NCBI GenBank assembly: GCA_036583965.1
Contig: JAZBQD010000015.1
Span: 69,232,330 to 69,296,329 of the forward strand
Origin: Prunella strophiata
Taxonomy: Eukaryota > Chordata > Aves > Passeriformes > Prunellidae
Length of the DNA stretch: 64,000 nucleotides
Reading direction: 5' to 3'
The notes under the pieces were generated by a model that saw nothing but the letters and a program-made list of their open reading frames with translations, was not told where the DNA came from and did no database searches. The position numbers and the translations under genes are program-made. The stretch's first letter is position 1, and every line of letters begins with the position of its first letter. Shown piece after piece: positions 52,833 through 63,508 of this stretch.

Positions 52833-53985
52833 TACAGAATCACAGAATGGGTCAGATTGGAAAGGATCACAGCAGGTCATCTGATCCAACCTCCCTGTTC
52901 AAGCAGTCATCCTAGAGCACATGACACAGGATTGTGTCCAGATGGTTCTTTAATATCTCCAGTAAGGGAGACTCCAGAACCTTTCTGGACAATCTGTTCC
53001 AGGGCTTGGTTACCTGCACAGGAAAGAAGTTCTTCCTTATGTTTAGGGGAAACTGCCAGTGCATCAGTTTCTGCCCATTGCCTCTTACCTTGTTCCTCAC
53101 CACTGCCAAGAAGAGCTTGGATCTATCCTCTTGACACCCTTCCTTCAGAGTTACAGACATGGATGAGGTACCCTCTTGGATGCCTATTCTTGAGGCTGAA
53201 CAGGCCCAGGTCCCTCAGCCTTTCCTCAACAGAGAGATGCTCCAGTCCCTTAATCACCCTTGTTGTCCAGTGGAATTGCTTCAGGAGCTCCATGTCTCTC
53301 TTGTACTGAGGAGTCCAGAACCTGACACAGCACTCCAGATGCACCTCACCAGGGCTGAGAAGAGGGGCAGAATCACCTCCCTTGACCTGGTGGCAATGCT
53401 CTTCATCAGGTCACAAATGGACCTTCTTGGCCACAAGGGACACTGCTGGCTCATGGACAGCTTGGACACTGGGGCCCCAAGGTCCTTTGCTGTAGTGTTG
53501 CTTACAGCACTCAGACCCAGCCTGTGCTGGTGGTGCCTGGGATTATTCTTCCCCAGGTGCAGGACCCTGCACTTGCCTTTGCTGAATTTCAGATGGTTCC
53601 TCTCCACCCATCTCTCTGTCAGGCTCCCTCTGAGGGGCTGCACAGACTTCTGGAGTATTGGCCACTGCTCCAGCTTTGTGTCCTCAGAGCTTGCTGGGGA
53701 GGCACCTGCCCCTTCAGCCAAGTCACTGATGGGAAAGTGAAACAATGCTGAGGCCAGTACTGACCCTTAGGTGACACTTCTAGCAACAAGCCTCCAACTA
53801 GACTGTGCCACTGATCCTGACCCCCTGGCATCTATCACTCAGCCAGTTTCCTATCCCTTCCACTGCCCATTCATCCAACCCACACTTCTGCACTTCTTGC
53901 CCAAGAGGAATTCTTGAGAGACAGTGTTGAAAGCCTTACTAAAGGTAGACAATATCCATTGCTCTCCCTGGTCAGACTGATCTTA
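52833..53985 (-). mobile_element. CR1 non-LTR retrotransposon, 5'-truncated, minus strand
   Basis: The 3' end is at 52833-52856, where the plus strand reads ACAGAATCACAGAATGGGT, the reverse complement of CR1 terminal octamers. Upstream on the minus strand come the 3' UTR and the last part of ORF2 up to RT sequence near 53985, about 1.15 kb. It is distinct from the 11.9 kb copy: the ORF2 end and 3' UTR differ, so it belongs to another CR1 subfamily. It is one of a cluster of CR1 pieces flanking the candidate exon. Confidence 0.95.
52912..53985 (-). pseudogene. CR1 ORF2 remnant (reverse transcriptase and C-terminal part), decayed
   Basis: The best open piece (53745-53281, minus) has DTKLEQ, KFSKGKCRVLHLGKNNP, KLSMSQQCPL and REVILPLFSALVR, matching the CR1 ORF2 region from just after the RT active site to the connection segment. 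The next piece (53344-53123) has VRFWTPQYKRDMELL and VEERLRDLGLFSL. The last (53160-52912) has VRNKVRGNGQ and PWNRLSRKVLESP. Frameshifts divide the three, and the RT part upstream of 53745 has stops. The element cannot be active. Confidence 0.92.
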
Positions 53986-54440
53986 GAAATCCCAGTACAT
54001 CCTTACAAAGACATGGAACACTGAAAATCTTTTTTAGTTTCACAGCTTTTCACATAAAGTTTCTATCAGGCATCTAAATCCAAATACTTGCTTTAGGAGC
54101 TGAAGTATCAGGAATACTAAATTTCTTTCTTAATAAATCAAGAATTTACTGGTTCTTTGCAAAAGGCAGGCATTTAACTAGGGAACTACAAAGGAAGTTT
54201 GAAATAATATGGCTTATTAGACTCAAAATTAGAGTTTAAGTTCAAAATCTGTTACTTTTAGAGACATTAGAGTTTACAGAATTTCCTTTCATGAAAGCAA
54301 AGGAAGTCTTGAAATCAGACAAGAAATTGTAAAAAGCACTCTGTAAAGGAGAGATGAAAAAATACAATGCAATTGAAAAAAAAAAATAAAATTTGGAAGT
54401 GGAATTAATACAGAGAGATGGATTAAGATGAAATTAAATG

Positions 54441-54730
54441 CACGGAGCGAAGGCTCGCCAGGAGGATCAGGTCCGCCCGCCCCCTCGTCTTTTTCTCTCT
54501 GTGGTGCTGCTTTTCCGCTGTCCGCAGTGTCCTGCCGTGCTTCGCCGCTGCCCCGAGGCAGCTGGTGGCCGCGGAAGCCCAGGGCTCCGGTTTCCCCGAC
54601 GGGACCGACGCCGCCCGGTGCCGGCGAGCGCCGGAGATGGAGAAGGCGCCCCGCGGGTGGCAGGAGCCGCGCAGGCTGAGCGCTGCTCGCAGAACACCCG
54701 TTCCACCTGCAGGACAGACAGCCCTGAGGG
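54441..54730. promoter_or_regulatory. CpG island, possible promoter or GC-rich first exon
   Basis: By hand count roughly 33 CpG dinucleotides fall within about 270 bp (54441-54705), while the rest of the window is strongly CpG-depleted. A GC-box-like CCGCCCGCCCCC (about 54473-54484) fits Sp1-type binding. Frames are open on both strands (plus 54428-54679, 83 codons; minus 54733-54467, 88 codons), which is common in GC-rich DNA, so no protein is called. Preserved CpGs suggest lack of germline methylation and hence promoter-like function, or a recent arrival. No TATA box and no clear GT splice donor were found, so neither direction nor gene can be assigned. It directly precedes the tandem-repeat block. 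Confidence 0.6.
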
Positions 54731-54839
54731 CAAGAGGAAATGTTATCCTTGTCTTCTAGCTTTCTCCATCTCTCCCTTTCCTTCTCTGCGCACTGTTCTA
54801 TGCCCCTTCAGCAGGAACACTGATCTTTCTTTATTAAGG

Positions 54840-55042
54840 CATTTAATTCCAATTCACGTCATCCCATTCCACTTAATTCTCCTCACTTTATACTTTTTTT
54901 TTTTCTTTAATAGCATTTAATATAAATTTTTGTTTTTAAATGGTATTTAATTACATCAATGTCTTGTTCTGTCGCCTCGTTTCACTTTGTTCCCTGATAC
55001 GGGGATTTCAATGAGAATAGTTGCAGCAAGGTTTGGTCCATT
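54840..55042 (+). repeat. Satellite family B, first copy (separated from the rest by array A)
   Basis: The diagnostic run GTTTCACTTTGTTCCCTGAT (54979-54998), then GATTTCAATGAGAATAG and CAGCAAGGTTTGGTCCATTT (55023-55042), reappears almost unchanged at about 56055-56180, with the palindrome inserted. The rest of this copy is T-rich (ATTTAAT, TTTTTCTTTAATAG). Strand is given only as the orientation of the repeat phrase. Confidence 0.7.
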
Positions 55043-55955
55043 TTGCTGCAAGAAAGAACACCCCACTGCCCAAAGATTGCTCTCTCTAAACTTTTCTACC
55101 TGGCACAGCCCACGTGCTGGGCACCTCAGCAAAAGGTTGCTTTTACTGCTCCACTTAGGTTTAGGCTTGGAAAAAACACAAAGCCCAGAGCTCCAAGGAC
55201 ACTGCAACTACAAATGGCATGCCAAGGGGAGCAGAGCACAGTCCCATCATTGCTCCTTCCATGCCTTCCTCCTTTAGGAGCCACCCATGTGCAGGGCATC
55301 TCAGCCACAGGAAAAGGCTGCTTTTTGTGCTCAGGTTAGGGTTATGCTTAAGCTTTGGGTTGAGAAAACCACAAAGCCCAGAGCTCCAGGCACCCTGACA
55401 CCAAAAAAGACATGCCAAGGGGATCATGGCACTCCCCCAACATCGCTCCCTAGACACTTTTCTCCTTGGCACCAGCCTCAGCAAAAGGCTGATTTCACTG
55501 CTTCCCTTAGGGTTATGCTTAGGGATAGGGTCGAGAAAACCAAAAAGTGGAGAGGTCCAGGGATGCTACAGGCACAAAAGGCACGCCAAGGGGAGCACGG
55601 CCCTACCCCAACATTGTTCCTTACACTCCTTTCTGCTCAGCACCTGCTTCAGTAAAAGGCAGCTTTTAGTAGCTTTGCTTAGTGTTAGGGTTCTGCTTAG
55701 GGTTTGGGTTGAGAAAAGCACAAAGCCCAGAGCTCAAGGCACCCTGGCACTACAGAATGCATGCCAAGGGGAGCACGGCACTGCCACAACGTGGTTTCCT
55801 CCACACCTTTCTGCTCCATACTACCCATGTGCTTGGCACCTCAGCAAATTGCAGCTTTTACTGTTCTGCTTAGGGTCAGGCATTGGGAAACCACAAACAC
55901 TAGACCTCCAGGGACACTGAAACTACAAAAGCTGTGCAGAAGAGGAGCACTACAT
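55040..55955 (+). repeat. Satellite family A: tandem array, about 178-bp period, about five units, TTAGGG-like words
   Basis: Five units start near 55107, 55281, 55470, 55641 and 55821 (steps 174, 189, 171, 180), with a partial unit before the first. Conserved parts in each unit: CACCTCAGCAAAAGG at the start, a stretch with TTAGGGTT/TTAGGG-like words (for example 55334, 55507, 55688), CACAAAGCCCAGAGCTC, and CATGCCAAGGGGAGCA (55219, 55411, 55582, 55760; degenerate at 55933). Units differ by substitutions and small indels, so the array is old. Several plus-strand frames run through it (up to 164 codons), but the period is not a multiple of three in all units and no protein family is suggested, so it is treated as noncoding. 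I do not recognise the satellite. Confidence 0.88.
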
Positions 55956-56077
55956 GTCATCTAATTACATGTGATTACAATCACTTCATTTCTGAATTTT
56001 CTTTTATTTCTTTCCATGGAATTTAATTTCATTGGAAGTGCAGTCTTATAGTTTGTTTCACTTTGTTCTCTGATATC

Positions 56078-56133
56078 GATTTCACTTCCTTTCATGAGAT
56101 GAAGAACTTCATCTCATGAAAGGAAATGAAATC
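56078..56133. repeat. Long inverted repeat in satellite B (27-bp arms)
   Basis: Arms run 56078-56104 and 56107-56133 with a 2-base spacer and a single internal mismatch (C85 opposite A126). The central part reads TTCATGAGATGAAG and CTTCATCTCATGAA. It would form a strong cruciform or RNA hairpin. Confidence 0.93.
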
Positions 56134-56231
56134 TTGCGATTTCAATGAGGATCAATTCAGCAAGGTTTGGTCCATTTCCCTGGACTTCATGGCATCCCAT
56201 GCCTTTTTCTTGTTTTCACATCAGAAAGGGA

Positions 56232-56249
56232 TTATTTATTTATTTATTT
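56232..56249. repeat. (TTTA)n microsatellite
   Basis: Four ATTT units inside satellite B. Confidence 0.85.
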
Positions 56250-56442
56250 GTTTTTTAAGCATTTCACTTTACCAATGTTTTTCTTGCCTCTTAATTTTGC
56301 TTTGTTTGTGTGTTTCCAGAGTTTAATATGTATAATTTTAGCAAGATTTGGTCCTTTTCACTGCTCCTTATTTCATCTCAATCATTTTGGTTGCAGTAAC
56401 TCCATTTCCCAATTTTCAGAGTTTTCCGTGTGAATTTGATTT

Positions 56443-56473
56443 TATCATATCTCCTTTCCAAGGAGATATGATA
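56443..56473. repeat. Inverted repeat in satellite B (14-bp arms)
   Basis: TATCATATCTCCTT pairs perfectly with AAGGAGATATGATA around a TCC spacer. A lone half-copy ATCATATCTCCTTTTC occurs again near 56857-56872. Confidence 0.92.
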
Positions 56474-56508
56474 GAAAGTCACAGTTTCTTCTCTGATTTC
56501 AAAATTTT

Positions 56509-56530
56509 ATTTCCTTTCATGAAAGGAAAT
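56509..56530. repeat. Perfect 22-bp palindrome in satellite B
   Basis: The centre is CCTTTCATGAAAGG with ATTT/AAAT ends and no spacer. An imperfect repeat of the right half (TTTCATGAAGGGAAATGA) follows at about 56537-56554, and a degenerate half is at about 56914-56930. Confidence 0.93.
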
Positions 56531-58344
56531 TCTTCGTTTCATGAAGGGAAATGAATCTTGCAATTTTTGTGAGGATCAGTTTGGCAAAGGTTTGTTCCAT
56601 TTCCAATGCACTTTATGTTATCTCTTTTATTATTTTCACTTTTTTTCAGAATATTTTTTTGTTTGGCCTTTTATTTCATCAGTTTGTTCTTCTGTCTCTT
56701 CATTCCATTTTGTTCCTTGGTTTCGAGATTTCTGTATGAATAGTTTTCTCAAGTTTCAGTGTTTTTTCACTGCACTTCATATCATTCCTATACATTTCAT
56801 TGTATTCACTCTCTTTCCAAATTTTCTTTTTCTTTTTCTAATTGCATTTTATGTGATCATATCTCCTTTTCATAGTGTTTGTTACACTTCTCTGATTTCA
56901 AGATATTTTTTTCCTTTCATGGAATGTAATTGTTCATTTAAGAGCTAGAGAATTTTAAATTTTTCCAGATTTCCTGATATTCTCTAGGAGTGAATTTAGT
57001 TGTCTTGTATAATTATGCAACTTTGGAAACAAGTACTATATACAGGAAAATATTAGAATGCGTTAGGCAAAGATGCATCTGAACTATAACTGTACCTAAT
57101 TTTCTGTCCCATATACCTACATAATATTTATCCTCTTAACAGTAGTGATTACTATCAGGCTTTGCCTGGAAAGCCTGAAATTATCTGCTGAAACAAGCCT
57201 TTGAAATTTATGTTCAAATATTTTCTCTTCCACGGAGCAGTTTTTTTTCTAAGAAATCTCCCTCCACACCTTCTTGTGTTACACACACATCTGTTGCTTA
57301 GATGGGGCATATATTAAATCTGTCATTTCTCAAAGGAGGTGGCAAAACTGTGATTCACACATATAAGAGGCAAGCAGAGATGGAACTTTTTCTAATGCAG
57401 CTTCTAGAAGTTTGTTTGTCTGATGGCTCCCTAGATGGTTTTCATTATCTCCTTCATGAAACATTATCCCCCATTTCCAAGATGAAACAGAAAGTGATAA
57501 AAATTTGATCACTTCAGAAAAACAAATCCACTGCAGGGACAACTACTTCCCTAGTGACCAAATGTCACTTGCCCTAAATGGGAGCTCTGTATCAGCATGT
57601 TATTGCGCCTACAACTTTATAATATGTCTCTCAGGGTAATAGCTGCCTAGCTAAAGGACTGTAGTGACCCCTGTGTTTTCAATCCTTCATGCCATCAGCT
57701 TGGTTCACACTGACAAAGGAAACATTTTTCAAGCACAGGGTGCCCTTGACAAGCATTTATGCCCCTTTTAAGACAATTTTTGTATTCTGCTCATATGAAA
57801 GAACTAAGAAGCAGGGCCAGTTACATTAGTTTAAAATGTCTGCCATAATGGTCCCAAGTTGCAATTTCATAATCTTTACTTTTAGAAGGATTTAAGTGAG
57901 AACTTAAAGATACTTCCAGAAACTAGGATGTTCCACAATGCTGGAATTCACTGTGAGGGTGAAACACAATGAATTCCCTCCAATGTCCCCTCAGCATGAA
58001 ACTTGTGCAACTGTGCAAGAATGTGAATCAAACATTAGTGACATAGAAATAGGGTCTGCATTTACCTGTCTTTTGTCCTGGTGCTGCATGATGGGATCAG
58101 ATCATATCACTAGACCAGGTTAAGTTGGGTTCTGGCTTAATGTTGCTCTTCTGTGGATGAAATCATACTTGGCAGGGTTCAATGGAATGGAAAGCACATC
58201 TAAAAGCGCTGCCTGAACCTGAAAAGAAAGAGTTGTTAGGTAAACATTATGGTATTGTTTATTACTAACAGTAACTCTGAGGAGAGAGAAGCAGTATGTT
58301 CCTTAACATAGAAATAATACCTTCTGCAGTTGCTTTATTATTAT

Positions 58345-58420
58345 AATAAAATTATTTGTGCTGGAAGTGATCTTCAGAGTTCATGTTGTCCAACACCACT
58401 CAGAGCAGATCTGGTTGCTG
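58345..58420 (-). mobile_element. Possible very short CR1 tail, minus strand
   Basis: GTGCTGGAAGTGATCTTCAG, then GTTGTCCAACACCACTC and CTGGTTGCTGAG resemble, in order, the reverse complement of a CR1 3' UTR (compare 61.24-61.38 kb). The octamer end is not clear, so confidence is low. Confidence 0.35.
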
Positions 58421-61149
58421 AGACTTTGAATCTAAGTAAAGAGCAGACAAAAAAAAGAATATATGAACTCTAATTTTCTGCAGGCTCTTTATTCTCTGAC
58501 CTCCATTCCTTTTGTCTAGACTCCCAGTCTCCTCAACCCCCTTGGGTCTTTTTATGCCTTTTTTGCTGCAATCATAAATCAAATATGACAACACTGATCC
58601 TTGTGTTCCTCTCATAGTCCCTCTCCCACATTACTTCCATCACCAAAATTAATCTGTTTTTTTTTTTTATTTTCTTAATATGCAAACATTGAGGAGATTT
58701 TCTGCTTCTTATGACAGAATAGACATGATTTACCTATATGAAAATCATTTGTAGGTACTTGCTCTCTTGCAATGTTTCCCCATTTTTCTTGTCCAGATTG
58801 TTATTCCCTGAGTGTTGTTGAAAAGTCTAGAGACAGAAGGATATTGCAAATCCAACTGAGCAAATATGGCTCAGGAAAACCTCCTGGAGTACAGACTAAC
58901 ACAGGCAGAGAAACTGCAGCTATTATGAAGAGTGGTAGAACTCTTGAAAAAAAAAGCAAAAAAATCCCAAAACTCATCTTCTCATTTCATCATCTTTTAT
59001 TTCCAAGAAAGTGCCACTTCCAGCCCTTTCTGTCAGGTGGACAATCAGGTTCTCTTTGATGAGTATCTGGGCCTTTTTATCTTTGCTTGTTCATTCCCCC
59101 ATCTTCATATTACTAATCTCCTTCTAAGTCCTATAAATGTTGTTGCACATTGAGGAAGACCCATCCTTCCTTCCTGCCAAATCCATTGGCATCACTTAAG
59201 CCTTCTGCCACTTTTGTTCTTTATCCAATTGGAGGAATGAATTTAGTCTTTGTTTTGCAGGGAAAAAACAATGAATACTCCCCAAATTTTCAGTTTATGA
59301 CTTAGTTCATAATATTTGAAGTTTCTGCAAAATAAATAAAGACATCAGCAAATTTTTAGCTTTTTTTTTTCCCCCCTCTCCAAATACTGAAAGGTTCATC
59401 CCAGATTTTCCCCACAACTTTTTCAAGTTGGTTTCTGCTGTAAGGTAGAGGTAAGGTTGTAGCCTCCAGCATTTATCCAGCTGGAAGAAGCACAAAGAAA
59501 AGGGAAGACATAAAAAACTAGGTCCAAGGAATCTCAATTGTTCAGCAAGTTCATTCTAGGGCAACATCACTTTTGTCAGGCTTCTGCATAAACTGCTGGT
59601 AGAGACCTTAAGTGGCAGGAGCTCTGCAATCTCCCATAGAAGTAGTTCCTTGGTCTTCATTGTCCACATTTTAAAGGATCCCACCTAGCCAGTGCCTTAC
59701 CTACACTGTCTTGGTGTGGCCAAAGTCCATTATTTCTTGTGTGATCTACAAGTTATAAAAGGGAGGCTGATCTTCACGTTTTTGCAGCAATGTTTCTGCA
59801 GTTCTTCCCTCCTTCAGTCATCTCCTTTTTGTGCCAAAAATGCCCTGACTGAACAATGGTAAGCCACTAAGTGATGACAGGTAGAAGTAAAAGATGAGTT
59901 TGCTCTTCTTGAAACTCTGTTCCCATGCAAAAATAACTCTGTTCCCACCCCAAAACACTTTCTTCTCACTGCTTTTCTTGAACACATACTTGCATAAATA
60001 TTCATAACTATACATCTTATAGTAGTTTTATTTATTATAGTAATTTTCAAAGATATTTATTACATTAATCCTTGAAACATGATTTCAAGTTTGTCTCTTA
60101 ATGAGAGGATCAAACTTGCATACTCTGCTTTACCATCATAAAAAAGGAGTTATTTACAGCTAAGTAGCATAGTCAGCGGTGGAAGTCACTATACTAAGAT
60201 TCAGTCAAGCTCAGTCTTTCTCCTCAGAAATATTGATCTATTATACTATTTGGGTTTATTTGCCTAAGGTGAACTAAAAGAATCAAAGTACAAAGGGAAA
60301 CTGAGTCAAGACGGGATTTATGTTACTTAGAGAAAGCACAGTCCCATATAACTCTAGCATTAAAGAAATTCCTTTCCACAAATCTTACAAGAATAAAAAT
60401 TAAAAAAATCTACTACCAGAAGAATGTTGAATTACTCCTTGGAAAGTTGAAGATCTCTTGAAGTTGCTCATGAGGAACCTAAATCCCAGAAACTGTTAAA
60501 AAAATAGATTACGAATCCTGTGAAGTTGATACTTTTGATTTCACAGAATAAGGCTTCATTCTAAAAATACAAATCCATTTGGTTTCTGTATTCACTGTTG
60601 TTGCCTTTCTTCCTCTGAATAGAAGTAACATTCTAAAATCTACTGTAGAATTGCTAGTTGGACTGCTTGAGGCACAAAAATCAGCATGAATCGTATCTGG
60701 ATTGCGTGGCAATGTTTGTAGAGAAAATTTCAGCTAAATGATTACTGATCCACTGCATGATGCTTTCAGGCAGCTGTGCTTTAGCTAGTTCAACAAGGTA
60801 AGTCTTTTTTTATACTTTTCTCTGGAGTCTGTATCCCATGAGATTCCAAGTGCTTTCAAGATATTGAAAAGTCAACAAAAATTCAAACCATTTTATAACC
60901 AGTGGGATATGTTGAGAACATCACAGAAAAAAGCCTAAGGAGAAACAACCATAAATAAGGCCATAATTTGTAAAGAAGGAGGGAAATACAGTTTAATGAA
61001 TATAGGCATCACAGAAGCTAATCATACATCCTAATTATCTCCTTCTCTGACAAAATTTTGCATCATGTCCAATTAGCATCAAGGAACCTGAACCTGTTAT
61101 ACTAGAAAATGGGTAGCTATTTGTGTAATGACATGAGAGGGTATAAAAA

Positions 61150-61205
61150 AATTCTAATAAAAAAAAAGCAAAAAAAACCAACCAACCAACCAAACAAACA
61201 AAAAA
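61150..61205. repeat. A-rich tract with (CCAA)n and (CAAA)n
   Basis: A runs followed by four CCAA and three CAAA units; compound microsatellite. It ends about 35 bp before the tail of the minus-strand CR1. Confidence 0.88.
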
Positions 61206-61240
61206 CTGGAACAAATATCCTGTAGGTACAGCTTAGGCTT

Positions 61241-61376
61241 CACAGAATCATATAATCATAGAATGGCCTGGGCTGGAAGGGAGCTTAAAGACCATCTAGT
61301 TCCAATCCCCCTGATGTGAGCAGGGACACTTTTCATTAGAATAGGTTGCTCAGAGCTCTGTCCAACCTGGCTTTGA
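61241..61376 (-). mobile_element. CR1 3' tail, minus strand
   Basis: The plus strand reads CACAGAATCATATAATCATA, then GAATGGCCTGGGCTGGAAGG, GAGCTTAAAGACCATCTAGT and GCTCTGTCCAACCTGGCTTT. This is the reverse complement of the CR1 3' UTR and terminal octamers. About 136 bp are present; strongly 5'-truncated. Confidence 0.92.
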
Positions 61377-63485
61377 GACTCACTGGGAGTTGGATTTTCA
61401 GTGGTAAGAGGTGTTCTACACACTTTGTGGGGTTTGTGTTAGGTAAAACAACCCAAAACCAGCAACCCAACTCTATCTTTCTTTTGGTTTCCAAGTTCAG
61501 ATTAACAGCTTTCCAAACCTCATAGAATTGGATTAGTACTAAACTCAATCCTCATTAACATTTCTGTGAACAATTAATCCCCAACTATAATTTTTCACTA
61601 AGATAATTTTTTAATAGCTGTCACATATTAGAGACAGATACCATAATTTGTTTCATTTTAGAGTTTGCAGAAAAAAAAAAAAGGAAAAGTAATTTTGTCG
61701 AGAGACTTAACTACTATGAACCTACCTTTCTTCATGGGATCACATGAGTAACAATTAGTTTCAACTCATATTATAAGAAGTAGGTGTTTCATCCTAGATT
61801 AGCCAATAACTTCCTATTGAGGACCATTTAAGTGCACAAGGTTGAGATTAGAGGTCTTGATGGTCTCAGACAGATGTGAGATTTACATGGGACAATCTAG
61901 AACCTTGACTGGTATTTTAACACAATGCTATTGTCTAGGATGAGTGAATTGTCTTCCTACCATGTGCTCCCCTGTCCTTCTACTCCTGTCCACCACTTCT
62001 TTGGTGGTTGTATGCCTTGCTCCTAAGGAGAACTGCTGAAGGTATCATTTATTTTATTAATGGGAGACATTTGACTTTTTACCAGTGCAGAGTACAGCAA
62101 CTTGGAGCAGGGACTACATATTCTGAGCTACACAGGCAGAGCCTATCCTACACAGAATAAATTAGACCACACTTTAGACAGAAGACGCAATCATGAGACA
62201 GTGGAGGAGTCAAGGCATCACACTCATTAAAGTTATGCCTGCAAAGGACAGAAATTTCTTTGAACTGTCATCAGTTTTGACACATTCAGTGCAACCCCAT
62301 CACTCCTGCTTTATCCATAACTCCACAAAGAAAAAACAGTGAAATGGGAAAAACATGTTAAAAAAAAAAGTTTTAAATAAAATCAAGAATTCTTCAGTTT
62401 ACTCCAAGCTTTTAAGATTTTATTGGTTTCCTGACTCTGTTTATGTCAACAAATAAACTCTCTCCTCTCCCTTAAATATTCACAGTCCCTTTTTGCTGTT
62501 GTGTTTGAAGCCAGTAGGAGAATCTTCTGATGGTAGTAAAAACAAGATCAAGGACACACTTGTTTTCTTTATCCACTATAATTTCTCCATTTGTCTCTGC
62601 TTCATGAAAAGTATGCATTTCAGAGAACCTCTCAGTGCTGCAAATGAGCACTTTTACACAAACAATGCTGCAGACTGACAAGGCACAGACTTGTGTGTTT
62701 ATTCTCATTTCTTCAGTAACCAGAACAGGAGAGGTCTCTGACCTTCAGCAATCTTTGCACAGCAGCTCTGGATTCACCACAGCTCCCATCCTTTTGCTGC
62801 TAAGGTGAAAAGTGCCCTAAAGGGGGCGAGACAGGATTGTTTAGGCAATTTTGGCAGACAACCTTTGAAGGAGAAACAATGCCTCAGTAGTTCCACACAC
62901 CAGCTTTGTAAACTGTAACACCTTAGTACCATGATATACATGATAAATGATACTGCTAATACATAACTTCTATTGTGTATATTTACACATATGCAAATAT
63001 ACACAGGCTGAAGCACAGTCATGTTATTAATTAATTTTCCCTGCATTTAAAGACACAATAATAATGTACAATGGGCAGGACAGGAAAATAGTGAACTTGA
63101 AATGGGAGAAGGAACAAATGCATGGGAAGATAAGAGAATAGGGTGTTGATAGAAAAAGGTGCTGAAGAAAAAGAACATGAGGGAGAAGGGTGAGGGGGGA
63201 TATAAAAGCAATGAAGCAAAAAAAAGGATTAAATAGGATATTCAGACAACCACAATGCTATCAAGATGAAAAAAAAGAAAACCTAACAAAAATCCAAGCC
63301 TTATCCATATGTGAAATAGCACCAAAGTTGGATTCAAGGAAAGTAACAGTCCACAAAAAACTTGTAAACAGCACTGAAGACAGGCTGTGCTGCTTATTAA
63401 GAAGGTTAGTAAGCTGTCCCCTAATCTTCCACGGTTTTTATCTCTCTCAAAAAACAAACACACAAACAAAACCAATGACAAAACC

Positions 63486-63508
63486 ACAAACAAACAAACA
63501 AACAAACA
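63486..63508. repeat. (CAAA)n microsatellite
   Basis: About six CAAA units within an A-rich segment. Confidence 0.9.

Larger units (their letters stand above)
55956..56948 (+). repeat. Satellite family B: degenerate tandem array, period about 165-240 bp, with palindromes
   Basis: The marker phrase recurs as GCAAGGTTTGGTCCATTTCC (about 56160), GCAAGATTTGGTCCTTTTCA (56341), GCAAAGGTTTGTTCCATTTC (56583) and, very degenerate, CTCAAGTTTCAGTG (56748). Other recurring words are TTTCACTTTGTTC, CTCTGATTTCAA, CACTGC..TT/ACTTCAT and the palindrome core CCTTTCATGAAAGG. Units with the palindrome are longer, which explains the uneven step. The block is T-rich on the plus strand. The 135-codon frame at 56541-56948 is mostly F, S, L and I from this composition and is not called as a gene. 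Confidence 0.75.

Noticed and set aside
53159..53740. 193-codon plus-strand frame
   Set aside because: It is the antisense shadow of the minus-strand CR1 ORF2 remnant.
55426..55920. 164-codon plus-strand frame
   Set aside because: It crosses tandem array A. Openness comes from repeated stop-poor sequence, the unit spacing breaks the frame, and the peptide is not recognisable.
56541..56948. 135-codon plus-strand frame rich in F, S and L
   Set aside because: It lies in T-rich satellite B. The composition explains it, and a membrane-protein reading is not supported.
57302..57542. Overlapping 68- and 70-codon frames on both strands
   Set aside because: No splice borders or family resemblance; consistent with chance.
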